Notes: generated by a model from the sequence alone, not told the origin. Shown: positions 27,451-43,684, numbered from the stretch's first letter. The stretch: 64,000 bases of DNA from Bacteroidales bacterium (GCA_015061035.1 SUXK01000004.1:1-64000), one strand, 5' to 3'. A program made the numbers and translations.

Positions 27451-28392
27451 TTATCTCTCGGCACGCATTGGATTGTTGAGGAAATCCTCATACGAAAGTC
27501 TGATACCGTCTTCAAGTTCCGTACTGTATCTCCATCCAAGAGCGGCGCTCTTCGAAACATCAAGCAGTTTGCGAGGAGTGCCGTTGGGCTTGCTTGTGTC
27601 CCATTTGATTTCACCCTCATATCCTATAACCTTGGCAACCAGTGTTGTCAGGTCCTTGATTGAAACCTCTTTTCCTGTTCCTGCGTTTACGGTCTCGTTG
27701 CCACTGTAATTGTTCATAAGGAACACGCATAGGTTTGCAAGGTCATCAACATACAGGAATTCGCGCATAGGTGTTCCGTCACCCCAGCATGTAACTTCTT
27801 TCAACCCGTTCTCCTTTGCCTCATGGAAACGGCGGATGAGTGCCGGCAACACATGGCTGTGAGTAGGGTGGTAGTTATCGTTGGGTCCGTAAAGATTGGT
27901 CGGCATAACACTGATGAAGTCTGTACCGTATTGGCGGTTCAGATATTCGCAATATTTAAGTCCCGAAATCTTAGCAAGTGCATATGCTTCATTTGTAGGC
28001 TCAAGTTCTGATGTCAACAAGCAGCTCTCCTTCATTGGCTGCGGTGCCAAACGTGGGTATATACATGATGAACCAAGGAACTCCAGTTTCTTGCAACCGT
28101 TGCGCCATGCAGCATTGATTACATTCATCTCAAGCATCATGTTGTCGTACATGAAGTCGGCGAGGGCAGTGTGGTTCGCGATTATTCCACCTACCTTTGC
28201 GGCTGCGAGGAAAACATATTCAGGCTTCTCTGCAGCAAAGAATTGCTCGACCTGATCCTGACGGCACAAATCAAGTTCGCTATGGGTGCGTGTGATTATG
28301 TTTGTATAACCTTGGCGATGCAGCTCGCGTACTATTGCAGAACCTACCATTCCACGGTGTCCTGCAACGTATATCTTAGAATTCTTTTCCAT
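27451..28392 (-). CDS. fcl: GDP-L-fucose synthase
   Basis: [85 protein letters not shown]. Confidence 0.95.
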   Translation of the reverse strand: MEKNSKIYVAGHRGMVGSAIVRELHRQGYTNIITRTHSELDLCRQDQVEQFFAAEKPEYVFLAAAKVGGIIANHTALADFMYDNMMLEMNVINAAWRNGCKKLEFLGSSCIYPRLAPQPMKESCLLTSELEPTNEAYALAKISGLKYCEYLNRQYGTDFISVMPTNLYGPNDNYHPTHSHVLPALIRRFHEAKENGLKEVTCWGDGTPMREFLYVDDLANLCVFLMNNYSGNETVNAGTGKEVSIKDLTTLVAKVIGYEGEIKWDTSKPNGTPRKLLDVSKSAALGWRYSTELEDGIRLSYEDFLNNPMRAER

Positions 28393-28410
28393 TGTCTGTG
28401 TGTTATGGAT

Positions 28411-29499
28411 TTATTTCACAATACCGCGTTCAAGGAACTCTGCAAGGTTTGTGCGAACCTTCTCTCCAGCCTTCTCTACAGCGACTTTAGCCATATCCGA
28501 GTCTACCATAATCTTTACCAACTGCTCGAAGGTGGTCTTCTGTGGATTCCAACCGAGTTCCTTGCGTGCCTTTGATGGGTCACCCCACAGGTTTACAACG
28601 TCTGTAGGGCGGTAGAAGTCGGGAGATACCTCAACCAGAACCTTACCTGTAGCCTTGTCGATGCCTTTCTCATCAGCGCCTTCGCCAACGAACTCAAGTT
28701 CTATGCCTACATGTTTGAATGCGTAGTAGCAGAACTCGCGTACAGAGTGCTGTTCACCAGTAGCAATCACGAAATCTTCGGGTTTGTCATTCTGCAGCAT
28801 CAGCCACATACATTCAACATAATCCTTTGCATATCCCCAGTCGCGCAGTGACGAGAGATTGCCAAGATAAAGTTTCTCCTGTTTGCCTTGTGCAATACGT
28901 GCTGCAGCCAATGTGATCTTGCGTGTTACGAATGTCTCTCCACGACGCTCGCTCTCATGGTTGAAGAGAATGCCCGAGCAGCAGAACATGTTGTATGCCT
29001 CGCGGTACTCCTTTACAATCCAGTGTCCGTAAAGTTTGGCAACTGCATAAGGGCTGTATGGGTGAAATGGAGTCTTTTCGTTCTGTGGAACCTTCTCCAC
29101 TTTTCCATAAAGTTCCGATGTTGATGCCTGGTATATGTGGCATGTTTCGGCAAGACCGCAAAGACGTACAGCCTCAAGCACTCTCAATACTCCTGTCGCA
29201 TCGATATTGGCAGTGAACTCAGGAGAGTCGAAACTTACCTGAACGTGGCTCTGTGCTGCAAGGTTGTATATCTCATCGGGGCGCACTTTGCTGATGACCT
29301 GTACAATGCTCATCGAGTCGCCGAGATCGGCATAATGCAAGTGGAATTGCGGATGTCCTTCAAGGTGTGCTATTCGTTCGCGGTAGTCAACAGATGATCG
29401 TCTTATCGTGCCATGTACGTCGTATCCTTTTTCTATCAGAAGTTCCGACAGGAATGAACCGTCCTGTCCAGTAATACCTGTAATCAGTGCTTTCTTCAT
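28411..29499 (-). CDS. gmd: GDP-mannose 4,6-dehydratase
   Basis: [58 protein letters not shown]. Confidence 0.97.
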   Translation of the reverse strand: MKKALITGITGQDGSFLSELLIEKGYDVHGTIRRSSVDYRERIAHLEGHPQFHLHYADLGDSMSIVQVISKVRPDEIYNLAAQSHVQVSFDSPEFTANIDATGVLRVLEAVRLCGLAETCHIYQASTSELYGKVEKVPQNEKTPFHPYSPYAVAKLYGHWIVKEYREAYNMFCCSGILFNHESERRGETFVTRKITLAAARIAQGKQEKLYLGNLSSLRDWGYAKDYVECMWLMLQNDKPEDFVIATGEQHSVREFCYYAFKHVGIELEFVGEGADEKGIDKATGKVLVEVSPDFYRPTDVVNLWGDPSKARKELGWNPQKTTFEQLVKIMVDSDMAKVAVEKAGEKVRTNLAEFLERGIVK

Positions 29500-29617
29500 A
29501 ATTGTTTTATTTTGAATGTTTTGAATCTTGCTACAAAGTTACAAATTTTTTATTGACTATCTGCATCAACCGATGATATTTCTATTTTTATATCTTCTTG
29601 CATCTTTATAGTAATTA

Positions 29618-32600
29618 CTAATTAACTTCGGGAATTACTTTTATTTTACTACTTGAGTTTGTCCCCTCTTGTATTACCTGAATTTGTACTGGAACACACT
29701 CTCGAAGTGCCTCTACGTGTGATATTATTCCTACATGACGTCCCGCTTTTATGTGAAGCGTTCTGAGAGTATCTATAACGTTTTGGAGTGCATCACCACT
29801 TAGTGTTCCAAATCCTTCATCTATAAAGAGTGTATCAACTGATAAGGTTGTGCCTATATCACTAAGTGCTAATGCCAACGAAAGAGAGACAAGAAAACTC
29901 TCACCTCCTGAGATTGTACTTGCTGCTCGAGAAAGATAACCTTGATAGGCATCCTGAAGCATTATTACAAATGTTCCTGGTTCTACTTTTAATAGATAAC
30001 GATCTGTTAATGACCTCATATAATTGTTTGCTGAGTGTACTAAATTGGATAGGATGTAACTCTGGGCTATTTGTCGGAATTTGTTTCCTGTTGCATCGCC
30101 CAAGAGGGTATCTATTTTACTCCAGTTTTCGTACTCAATGCGTTTACTCTCTTTTTCGTCAAGGAGTTTTTTTAGTGCTTTATTTTGTTCATCATTGTTC
30201 TTGAGTTCTTGTGCGATTGTTGCTTTCATCTCAACTATTTTAACAGACTCTTTCTCTTGCTCCTCCATTCGTTGAGATATTAACTCTAATGTATCATCTT
30301 CGGTCAAAGAGGGTTGTTTTGCTGAATGTATATCTATTTGCTGTTTTAACATCTTATATTGAGCCTCAATTGCTACAAAGTTTTCTCGAACCTGTTTTAT
30401 TCTGTCAGTCTCTGCTTTTATATTATCAGATGTATATGTATTTAGTTCTATTAGCCTCTCTTTTGTTATAGATGGATGTGAAGATAGATATTTTTCAAGT
30501 TCTTCAGAACTCTCTTTTATCATACCTTCTGCTATTTTTAAATTGCCAAGTGTTGTTGTTATACTTGTCTCTAATGTTCTTGCTCTATCGTTTAAATCTT
30601 CTATTTTTACTATATCTGTGGGGTTGTATTTTTGTAATAAAGGGATTAATTCTTGAATCTTTGTTAGTGTAGTTTTTACATTATCACATAGATTCTCCAA
30701 TTTATTACCTTGTAATTGAAGACTCTCTCGCTCATTTTGGTTTGCACTATATTTGTTATACTCTGAATTTAATTTTACGACAAACTCTTGTGGTTGCAAA
30801 CTCCAATCTATACCCCATTTAATTAGAGGCAGATACTCTTGAACTTTTGCCTTGTCTTCTTCTACCTCGCCTCTTTTTGTTTTTACTATTCCCTCCTCTT
30901 TCTCTATTGCTGTATTTTCATGGGCTATGCTATGTTCTGTTTCTGAAACTTTATTGTTAAGTTTATCTACATTATCACGCATAGTGTTGAGGGTTATTTG
31001 TAATATCTGTACCTCTTTCTCCTTTGCCTCTCCAATAGATATTTTTGTTTCTAAATCTATTTTTTTTGTATTGTTTGTTTCTTGTAAATTATTTAGTGCA
31101 GATAGGGTTGTATCGTTTAGTGTTTCTACTCCACAATCTTTGCATCCGTTTATTACTTTTTGTGTTGCCTCTTCAACAGATTTGTCGGCTTCTAATAGTT
31201 GCTTATCTCTGTTATATGTTTCAATTGCAGATTTAATCTCTGCATCAATTTTTAATTTTACTTCTCGCAATTGGTTATAATTATTCTCAGCCTCTTCATA
31301 CGCAATTATGAAATCATCAACCAATGCTGACAAGGCATCCTCATGTGGTATCTCCGACACTATCTTTTGTTGACATAAGGGACATGTATCCCCTATGGTT
31401 AGTTTTGAACGTAGCGTTTTTGTAAACTTATCAACAGTATCTTTCTGTTTGTCTAACGTTGCTTTTCGCTCTTTCATTATTAAATCTGCTTCTCGAAGTG
31501 GAGTATCTATATCTGCTGATTGTTTCTTCTTTTCCTGTATTGAGAATTCTTGAGCAGCAATACTTTTTTTTATAGTTTCAATACGTTTTTTTTCTTGCTC
31601 TAAGTTCTCAATTCTCTCTTTTGCTATTGCTATTTTATTCAGCAAATCGCATACTTGTGCGTGTGTTGCACGAAGTTGCGAAAGATTTATATCTTCAAGT
31701 TCTTTTTTTGCAGTGTTTAACTCATCAGTTTTCAGAGCATACTCTTTTTTAGCCGCCTCAACTTTACGTATTGCCTCTTGATGAAGGGGTAATAAATTAT
31801 TTGTAAGTGATTGGCGATTATTTTCAATAAGTCTGCTTTTAATCTCTATTATCTCATAATCATTTGCGATATTTAGCAATAGGGTTTTTATTGTTTGTGC
31901 ATTTTCGTATATGGCTTTATTTTCTTGCTCTTCTTCAAAATAGGTATCTATTTTTTCAATAGAAGATTTAATTGCTACGAGTTGGGTTAATTCATACTTA
32001 TAACCACCTGATAATTTCTGGTACTCTTCTGTTAAGGCTTTAAGTTTCTCTTCTTGTATTTGTTGCATTGTTTTACCTTTGGTAATCTCTGCAAGACATT
32101 CTCGTGCATCAATTGTCTCTTGCCACTCATGAACAAGTTTTTCTTTTTGCTTAAACTGAGTATCCTCAAGTGATTGTTTTGCTTGTTGAAGAGATTCGCA
32201 ACTGCTCTTCTCTTCCTCTTTTAGATTTATATCTGTTTTAAGCCACTCAAGTTTTACTGATTCCTTTTCGGTTGACTTTTTTATAATTTTATACTCTTCT
32301 TCAAGAGTGTTTAACATATCTTTTTTTACAGTTATTTCTTCTTCTGTTAGTATATGAATATTATCTACTTGTTTGTTTATTGTGTTATACTCATCTCTCT
32401 TCTCTGATGTTATAATATATATCTGCTTTCCTATTTGAGAATATATATCTACTCCTGTTATCTTCTCTAATATTTCGGCTTTTTCGTTATTATTACTATT
32501 TAAGAATCGCGTAAATTCGCCTTGTGCAAGTAGGGTTGTTCTACAAAATTGATTAAAATCCAATCCTATTGCAGACTTTATCTCATCTTGAATCTCTGCA

Positions 32601-33031
32601 TCTTTTGTTAATGTAATACCTCTTGTGATATTTTTTAATATCCAACTTTTGGATTGTAGTTTACCTGATACTTTGTTATTTGCTCTACGAACTCCCCATG
32701 TTGCCTCATAACTAATCTCATTCTTTCCAATAAAAGTCAAAGTTACATACGCCTCTGCCTCATTTCTTCTTAGTAGTTGTCGGGGGTCTTTAAGTGTTAA
32801 GAAATCGCTCTTTCCTGCATCCTCTACCTTTCCGCCCATTTTACAATTTGTTAATCGAGGTGTATCGGCATATAAAGCAAGACATATTGCATCAAGGATT
32901 GTTGATTTTCCTGAGCCTGTTTTTCCTGTTATTAGAAATATATCACTGTCGGCTAATGGTTGCGACTCAAAATCGATAACTGCATCTTCGACCGATGCTA
33001 TATTGTGGATTGTTAGTTTTTGTATTTTCAT
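29618..33031 (-). CDS. sbcC: Exonuclease subunit SbcC (SMC-like ATPase)
   Basis: Walker A LITGKTGSGKSTILDAICLALY; zinc hook TCPLCQQK; C-terminal TISGGESFLVSLSLALALSD and TLFIDEGFGTL. Confidence 0.95.
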   Translation of the reverse strand: MKIQKLTIHNIASVEDAVIDFESQPLADSDIFLITGKTGSGKSTILDAICLALYADTPRLTNCKMGGKVEDAGKSDFLTLKDPRQLLRRNEAEAYVTLTFIGKNEISYEATWGVRRANNKVSGKLQSKSWILKNITRGITLTKDAEIQDEIKSAIGLDFNQFCRTTLLAQGEFTRFLNSNNNEKAEILEKITGVDIYSQIGKQIYIITSEKRDEYNTINKQVDNIHILTEEEITVKKDMLNTLEEEYKIIKKSTEKESVKLEWLKTDINLKEEEKSSCESLQQAKQSLEDTQFKQKEKLVHEWQETIDARECLAEITKGKTMQQIQEEKLKALTEEYQKLSGGYKYELTQLVAIKSSIEKIDTYFEEEQENKAIYENAQTIKTLLLNIANDYEIIEIKSRLIENNRQSLTNNLLPLHQEAIRKVEAAKKEYALKTDELNTAKKELEDINLSQLRATHAQVCDLLNKIAIAKERIENLEQEKKRIETIKKSIAAQEFSIQEKKKQSADIDTPLREADLIMKERKATLDKQKDTVDKFTKTLRSKLTIGDTCPLCQQKIVSEIPHEDALSALVDDFIIAYEEAENNYNQLREVKLKIDAEIKSAIETYNRDKQLLEADKSVEEATQKVINGCKDCGVETLNDTTLSALNNLQETNNTKKIDLETKISIGEAKEKEVQILQITLNTMRDNVDKLNNKVSETEHSIAHENTAIEKEEGIVKTKRGEVEEDKAKVQEYLPLIKWGIDWSLQPQEFVVKLNSEYNKYSANQNERESLQLQGNKLENLCDNVKTTLTKIQELIPLLQKYNPTDIVKIEDLNDRARTLETSITTTLGNLKIAEGMIKESSEELEKYLSSHPSITKERLIELNTYTSDNIKAETDRIKQVRENFVAIEAQYKMLKQQIDIHSAKQPSLTEDDTLELISQRMEEQEKESVKIVEMKATIAQELKNNDEQNKALKKLLDEKESKRIEYENWSKIDTLLGDATGNKFRQIAQSYILSNLVHSANNYMRSLTDRYLLKVEPGTFVIMLQDAYQGYLSRAASTISGGESFLVSLSLALALSDIGTTLSVDTLFIDEGFGTLSGDALQNVIDTLRTLHIKAGRHVGIISHVEALRECVPVQIQVIQEGTNSSSKIKVIPEVN

Positions 33032-33045
33032 AACTCTGACTCTTT

Positions 33046-34212
33046 TTACTCATTTCGTAACTCTTCATTTAATCTACCTAATGCCTCTTGAAATAGAGTC
33101 TGCATTGTTTCATCAAAGATTATTCCTTTGTCTTTGGCATATTGACGTGCAATATCAATTGGTGCTTCGGACTTTAGTTCCTGAATAGTCATTACCTTTG
33201 TTTCTACTCCTCCTGAATTTTTAAGTTTTGCATTTATATAACAAAATCTACACTCTTTATCTTTTGTTAATGCAACTGCTTCGGCATTTGCGTTAGGTGA
33301 TAAAAAGTTTTCTATCTCTACATTTAGTCGAATGTAGGCTGGTATATCAGCAGGGTAATTGCTTAGTAATGTTTTTACATCAGCCCATGTTGCTACTCCT
33401 TCTGTGGGGAGTGTTACCAAAGGTCGTGGATTGGTTATCTCTATTTGGGTTGTTACAGGTACTGCACCATGTTTTTCAATATCTACCATTGTTACTGTAT
33501 GTGGGTAGGCTTCATCGAAACTTACTGCAAGTGGCGAGCCAGAGTACCTTACATTATGCTTGCCTGTATGGACATATTGTTGATGGTGTATATGACCAAG
33601 TGCCAAGTAGTCATAACCTAAACCGAGTTCTTCTATATCAAGGGTGTCGATACCTCCTACTGAGAATTCGGTTGCATTGCTGTGTCCCATATAATCGCAT
33701 CCCTTTACTGTTGTGTGTGCGGTTAATACGACTGGAAGAGATTCTCTGTTTTGTGAGTTTACTTCATCTAACAGGTTTTGAAAAAATCCTTCGGGTATAT
33801 TACGTGTGTTTGCATAGGGTACTGCCAAAACATATCCTTTATCTCCTATTTTTATAATATGATCAAATATGTTCTCTTTATTGAGTGTTCCTATTGTGTG
33901 TACTTTCATTGAACGCCATGGGGTACGGAAAATTTCGTGCTTTGTGGCACTATCGTGATTTCCTGCTGTTACAATTATATGCATCTGGGGATTGGCATCG
34001 TGCAGTTGTACTAAAAAATCGGTAAACATAGTTTGCACTGCCGATGATGGTTGTGAGGTGTGATATACATCTCCACATAGCAAAAACAGGTCGGGCTTTT
34101 GCTCAGATACTATACTTATCATCTGACTCATCATACTCTGTTGCTCCTCTACCCTATCGTAGTTGTAGAGTGTGTGCCCTAAATGCCAATCGCTTGTATG
34201 CAATAATTTCAT
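33046..34212 (-). CDS. sbcD: Exonuclease subunit SbcD
   Basis: MKLLHTSDWHLGHTLYNYDRVEEQQ; DLFLLCGDVYHTSQPS; TAGNHDSATK. Confidence 0.95.
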   Translation of the reverse strand: MKLLHTSDWHLGHTLYNYDRVEEQQSMMSQMISIVSEQKPDLFLLCGDVYHTSQPSSAVQTMFTDFLVQLHDANPQMHIIVTAGNHDSATKHEIFRTPWRSMKVHTIGTLNKENIFDHIIKIGDKGYVLAVPYANTRNIPEGFFQNLLDEVNSQNRESLPVVLTAHTTVKGCDYMGHSNATEFSVGGIDTLDIEELGLGYDYLALGHIHHQQYVHTGKHNVRYSGSPLAVSFDEAYPHTVTMVDIEKHGAVPVTTQIEITNPRPLVTLPTEGVATWADVKTLLSNYPADIPAYIRLNVEIENFLSPNANAEAVALTKDKECRFCYINAKLKNSGGVETKVMTIQELKSEAPIDIARQYAKDKGIIFDETMQTLFQEALGRLNEELRNE

Positions 34213-34386
34213 TATAGATTTTATTTGATTGTAGTAATAATTAGAATGTATAAAATTACGGAATTCTTTTAATGGTAACAACTATTATTAATTAAAAGTT
34301 ATAAACATTTGTTTTGGGTTTCTATTGTTATATTCCCTACCCCTTATGAAATGATTCATGTGAGATGAAAGTTTATAATATATAAA

Positions 34387-34420
34387 TAGAGAAAAGGCAC
34401 CTAATGGTGCCTTTTCTCTA
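34387..34420. terminator. Bidirectional terminator, 15-bp perfect stem
   Basis: tagagaaaaggcacc-taat-ggtgccttttctcta. Confidence 0.88.
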
Positions 34421-34449
34421 TTTTGTCAATTATATTTTTCATAGATTGA

Positions 34450-34671
34450 TTAATACTCCTCTTCGTTGAAGAAGAAATCTTCTTTTGTAGGATAGTCGGG
34501 CCAAATGTCTTCGATACATTCATATACCTCGCCTTCATCCTCTATCTCTTGAAGATTTTCAATTACCTCTAATGGCGCTCCTGAACGGTAAGCATAATCG
34601 ATTAATTCATCTTTTGATGCTGGCCATGGTGCATCCTCTAATTTTGAAGCCAATTCTAATGTCCAATACAT
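34450..34671 (-). CDS. DUF2795-like small protein
   Basis: 73 aa; MYWTLELASKLEDAPWPASKDELIDYAYRSGAPLEVIENLQEIEDEGEVYECIEDIWPDYPTKEDF. Confidence 0.8.
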   Translation of the reverse strand: MYWTLELASKLEDAPWPASKDELIDYAYRSGAPLEVIENLQEIEDEGEVYECIEDIWPDYPTKEDFFFNEEEY

Positions 34672-34789
34672 ATTCTATCTAACTTTTAATAATTTAACGT
34701 TTATATTACTTGCTATTAGAGTTTTGATTTTAAAATAATTTAACACTCATTTTTGCAAATCGACCACGAAAATATAAAATATTTTCTAT

Positions 34790-35335
34790 TTAACAATGAT
34801 TATCCCAAAATATTTCTTCTTTATTTTCAATTATATTACAATAGCGAGAAAGAACAAAGAAATAATCAGATAAACGATTTATAAATTTAAGTACATTATC
34901 AGATACGTTATCTTCTGATTTTAAAGCACATATACATCTTTCTGCTCTACGTGCAACGGAGCGACATATATTGGCTTTTGTTGCTGATGGTACTCCTTGT
35001 GGTAGTATAAATTTATTATGTTTTGGGAGTTGAGCATCTATCTCATCTATTCGTTTTTCAATAACTGCTATTTGCTCTTCTCCTATTTGTGGCATTTTAT
35101 TTATATACTCCTCCTCACTTGCTAATATTGAGCCTATATTAAACAACCAGTTTTGTATTTTGTTTAATAATTCAATATCGGGGGGAGTTTGCATTACTGT
35201 TAATAAATCTCCTATAAAACAATTTAATTCATCTATTGTTCCGTAGGCTTCTATTTTTGTGCAGTGCTTACACACTCGTGTTCCTCCTACTAATGAGGTT
35301 GTGCCTGTGTCGCCTCCTTTTGTATATATCTTCAT
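34790..35335 (-). CDS. PduO-type cob(I)alamin adenosyltransferase
   Basis: MKIYTKGGDTGTTSLVGGTRVCK..RIEAYGTIDELN-like block; ICRSVARRAERC; INRLSDYFFVLSRY. Confidence 0.93.
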   Translation of the reverse strand: MKIYTKGGDTGTTSLVGGTRVCKHCTKIEAYGTIDELNCFIGDLLTVMQTPPDIELLNKIQNWLFNIGSILASEEEYINKMPQIGEEQIAVIEKRIDEIDAQLPKHNKFILPQGVPSATKANICRSVARRAERCICALKSEDNVSDNVLKFINRLSDYFFVLSRYCNIIENKEEIFWDNHC

Positions 35336-35340
35336 ACTCT

Positions 35341-36018
35341 TTAAAATCCTATTTTAAATGTTTGTTTATTTAATTTTGGCGATGCTACTAATATTGCATA
35401 GTCATATATATCAATTGTTACCTTTATTGTTTTGTTTGAGGCAAACTCCTCAAAATTAGTGTATGAGTGTTTTGTTGATCTTATCCCTGTCACTATTATT
35501 ACTGATGTTTCCTTTATTTTTGAAGATAGGTGATTGTATATTTGCTTGTATCCCTCTTCGGTTTGTTTATGTATATATATTAAATCGGATAATGGATTTG
35601 TTGTGTAATAGACAGGGATTTCTGTATTGTAATCACTCTCTTCAACTCTTGTTATTTGTACATCGGGATTAGCCAAAAGAAATATTGTATCTACTAATCC
35701 GCAATCACTTCCACACTCTAATACGTGTTGTGGTTTTACTCGGTTTAATATTCGGTATAGGAGTTTGTAATATTTTAATGTTTGTGGCTTGGGTACGACT
35801 CCTTTTTTTGATTGTATTTTTAATTGTTTATATTGCTCCTCTATTTTATCGTAAGCATAGTATCTTGCTTTCTCCTCTATTACTCGTATTATAAAGTTAA
35901 ATACATAGGGTGAGTGTACACCATGTCCTTTACGGTGTATTATGTTGCGAACGCCTTTACTATATTGTCGCTTTATTCTTTTGAATATACTCCTTTTCTC
36001 TTTGCTTGTTTTTTGCAT
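35341..36018 (-). CDS. Conserved hypothetical, SAM-methyltransferase-like
   Basis: HRKGHGVHSPYVFNFIIRVIEEKARYYAYDKIE; VLECGSDCGLVDTIFLLANPDVQITRVEES resembles a Rossmann SAM-binding region. Confidence 0.6.
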   Translation of the reverse strand: MQKTSKEKRSIFKRIKRQYSKGVRNIIHRKGHGVHSPYVFNFIIRVIEEKARYYAYDKIEEQYKQLKIQSKKGVVPKPQTLKYYKLLYRILNRVKPQHVLECGSDCGLVDTIFLLANPDVQITRVEESDYNTEIPVYYTTNPLSDLIYIHKQTEEGYKQIYNHLSSKIKETSVIIVTGIRSTKHSYTNFEEFASNKTIKVTIDIYDYAILVASPKLNKQTFKIGF

Positions 36019-36271
36019 AAAAAAGATTAGATGTAAATCTTTATTTACGTTATAAATACAAAGGTAACTAATGGTTTTGGTTTTTACTTGTTTTAATAAA
36101 ATTTTTTACTTGTTGTTTATAAAAAAAGGTCAGTTCTCTCGAACTAACCTTTCAAACTTGAAATATATCAAAAACAAGAAAGAGGATAACTTTTATACCT
36201 ATATAACAATCTTGTTTCTGTTTTGTTTTAAGCAAATGTTATTTTTATAAAAACTTTCTTTTTTAAATTAT

Positions 36272-36313
36272 AACAAGAGCGAGGAGAGTGATACCACTCT
36301 CCTCGCTCTTGTT
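36272..36313 (-). terminator. Terminator of the beta-galactosidase gene, 19-bp perfect stem
   Basis: aacaagagcgaggagagtg-atac-cactctcctcgctcttgtt. Confidence 0.88.
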
Positions 36314-36329
36314 ATTGGGGGTTATTATT

Positions 36330-41120
<4,791 letters not shown>

Positions 41121-41284
41121 TTATATTTTAGTTGTTTGTATTTTACAAAATTTGTTATCACCTAATATAATTATACATTGATTATGTTATATTATTTGCA
41201 AATATATAACATATTTCTTGACAAATAAAATTTTAGATCTTTTATAGTGCTGATTTTTAATAAGTCTTTAAACAGACTCTTTAT

Positions 41285-42022
41285 TTATTTACGCTGACGC
41301 AATACTTCATATATCATTACTCCTGCCGCAACTGATACATTTAATGAGGCTATTTTTCCATATTGAGGTAGCGATACTGTTGTATCTGTAAGTGATAGTA
41401 TCTCTGTTGAGATGCCTTTGTCTTCGGCTCCCATTACCAATGCCAATGGTGTTGTCATATCGGCATCGGTGTAATTGATATTCGATTTTTCAGAGGCTCC
41501 CATTATTTGCAAACCACAATCTTTTAGATACTTAACACAATTATACAACGATTGTACCCGACAGACTGGTATATTCATTAATGCTCCTGCCGATGTTTTT
41601 ACGGCATCTGCTGTTACCGATACACTTCCCTTTGAGGGTATTATTATTGCATCTACTCCTGCACACTCGGCTGTTCGAGCAATTGCTCCAAAATTGCGAA
41701 CATCGGTTAGATGATCAAGTACTATGATAAATGGTACTTTTCCTTGCTCATATAGTGATGCTACTATCTCTTCGATAGGTTGATAATTTATTGGTGAGAT
41801 AAACGCTATTACTCCTTGATGATTTTTTCGTGTGATTGAATTTAACTTCTCTTGTGGTACACGTTGTACTACAATGTTACTTCCTCGCAACATTTCAAAG
41901 AGTTCTCCTGCCAACTCTCCAGAGAGATCTTTACGAATTAATATCTTATCTACCTCTTTTCCTGCTGATATTGCTTCTGCTACGGCACGGATGCCAAATA
42001 TCATATCACTGCTCTTTATCAT
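41285..42022 (-). CDS. rlmB: 23S rRNA (guanosine(2251)-2'-O)-methyltransferase RlmB (SpoU/TrmH family)
   Basis: DMIFGIRAVAEAISAGKEVDKI; VLDHLTDVRNFGAIARTAECAGVDAII; LVMGAEDKGIS; ASLNVSVAAGVMIYE. Confidence 0.93.
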   Translation of the reverse strand: MIKSSDMIFGIRAVAEAISAGKEVDKILIRKDLSGELAGELFEMLRGSNIVVQRVPQEKLNSITRKNHQGVIAFISPINYQPIEEIVASLYEQGKVPFIIVLDHLTDVRNFGAIARTAECAGVDAIIIPSKGSVSVTADAVKTSAGALMNIPVCRVQSLYNCVKYLKDCGLQIMGASEKSNINYTDADMTTPLALVMGAEDKGISTEILSLTDTTVSLPQYGKIASLNVSVAAGVMIYEVLRQRK

Positions 42023-42026
42023 CTAT

Positions 42027-43682
42027 CTATTTATTTGTGTTTAATAATTGTGTTGCCAAACTCATTGCTGCTGGAGTTATATCTCCATCACTCATCATTC
42101 GTGCAACCTCCGCTACTCGCTCCTCTTGATTGAGTTTCTTTACTACTGCAATGGTTCGTTCATCAGTATCTTGTTTTTGTATATTGTAATGACACTCTCC
42201 TTTTGCTGCAACTTGAGGGAGATGGGTGATTACTATTATTTGTCGTTCAGATGACATTTCGGACATTATTCTTCCTACTTTTCCTGCTGTCTCGCCAGAT
42301 ATTCCTGAATCTACCTCATCAAATAGCATTACGGGCATTGCTCGGTTTGTTGCTATCATTGCTTTTACGCATAGCATCAAACGCGATATTTCTCCTCCAG
42401 ATGCACTCTTTGATAGTGGCGAGAGTGGCATATTTTTATTTGCTGAAAAAGTGAATATTGCTCTCTCTGTTCCGTTCTCGGTAAACTCCTCTGTTGGCTC
42501 CCACTCTACTTTGAAATTCAGATTTGGCAGAGATAGTGGACGTGCCATATCAATTAATGCTCTGGCAAAAGAGTCGCCGCCTTTATGTCGTGCTGCTGTT
42601 AGGTTGTTTGCTGCTGCGACAAGGTCAATTTTTAGTTTTGTTATGTCGTTCTCTAACTTCTCTATTGCTGTATCTGCTCCATCTATTGTTTGAAGCCTCT
42701 CTTCCATCTCTTTTTTATATTGTAATAGAGATGACACATTAGGTTGTGAATAGCGTTTTTGTAGAGTGTATATTAATGATAGTCGCTCCTCTACCTCTAC
42801 TAATCGTTGTGGGTCACACTCTATCTCATCAAGTCGGGAAGTGACCTCAGAGGCTATATCTTTTGCTTCTATATATAGCGCCTCTAATCTGTCTAATAGG
42901 TCGCCAGTTTTTACCTTTTTATTTATTGTCCTTATTTCGGACAAAATGCTTGAGAGTTTAGAATTAACGCCATCCTCCTCGTCAAACAGGAGGGATGTTT
43001 TATAAAACCCCTCTTTTATCTCTTCGGCATGTGACAGGTAATTTTGTTCCTCCTCAAGTTCCTCCTCTTCGTTATCTTTTATTGCAGCCTCGCTGAGTTG
43101 ATTTACTACAAATTTTATATACTCCTCTTCTTGTTTTGCTTGTTGTTGAAGTGAAATGAGTTGCTTTAAAGCGTTCTGTTTTTGATTATACTCGTTATAG
43201 AGTTCTTTATATTGGTTTAACTGCTCTGTATTATCGGAATATATATCTACTGCATCTAATTGAAACGTGTTGTCTGCCAACAATAGGTTTTGGTGTTGCG
43301 AATGTATCTCTATTATATGTTTTGATAACTCTTTGAGTAGTGATACAGACACTGGTGTATCGTTTATGAATGCTCTTGATTTGCCACTCTCGGAAACTTC
43401 TCTACGGATTATTGTTTCTTCTTCGTAATCAATATCATTTTCTTCAAATATATATTGAAGGGATAATTTAGATATTTCAAATACTCCTTCGATTATGCTT
43501 TTTGTGGCTCCCGGAGATATACTCTTTGAATCGGGTTTTGCTCCTGCCAACAATCCTAAGGCTCCTACAAGTATTGACTTTCCCGCTCCTGTCTCGCCTG
43601 TTATTACTGATAATCCTTTACCAAATTCTATGGTCAAGGAGTCAATTAATATGTAGTTTTTTATAGTTAGTCGTTTAAGCAT
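42027..43682 (-). CDS. recN: DNA repair protein RecN
   Basis: MLKRLTIKNYILIDSLTIEFGKGLSVITGETGAGKSILVGALGLLAG; LFDEVDSGISGETAGKVG. Confidence 0.96.
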   Translation of the reverse strand: MLKRLTIKNYILIDSLTIEFGKGLSVITGETGAGKSILVGALGLLAGAKPDSKSISPGATKSIIEGVFEISKLSLQYIFEENDIDYEEETIIRREVSESGKSRAFINDTPVSVSLLKELSKHIIEIHSQHQNLLLADNTFQLDAVDIYSDNTEQLNQYKELYNEYNQKQNALKQLISLQQQAKQEEEYIKFVVNQLSEAAIKDNEEEELEEEQNYLSHAEEIKEGFYKTSLLFDEEDGVNSKLSSILSEIRTINKKVKTGDLLDRLEALYIEAKDIASEVTSRLDEIECDPQRLVEVEERLSLIYTLQKRYSQPNVSSLLQYKKEMEERLQTIDGADTAIEKLENDITKLKIDLVAAANNLTAARHKGGDSFARALIDMARPLSLPNLNFKVEWEPTEEFTENGTERAIFTFSANKNMPLSPLSKSASGGEISRLMLCVKAMIATNRAMPVMLFDEVDSGISGETAGKVGRIMSEMSSERQIIVITHLPQVAAKGECHYNIQKQDTDERTIAVVKKLNQEERVAEVARMMSDGDITPAAMSLATQLLNTNK

Positions 43683-43684
43683 AT

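Noticed and set aside
27135-27620. 161-aa minus-strand ORF spanning the subtilase 3' end and fcl
   Set aside because: Runs through the bidirectional terminator and overlaps two well supported genes.
29618-34212. sbcCD considered as part of an anti-phage defence system
   Set aside because: Canonical SbcC/SbcD with zinc hook and no adjacent defence genes; ordinary housekeeping repair.
36120-36150. ggtcagtt-ctctcg-aactaacc hairpin between the GH2 gene and its downstream neighbour
   Set aside because: Looks like a second ordinary terminator on the minus strand; no alternative structure noticed.
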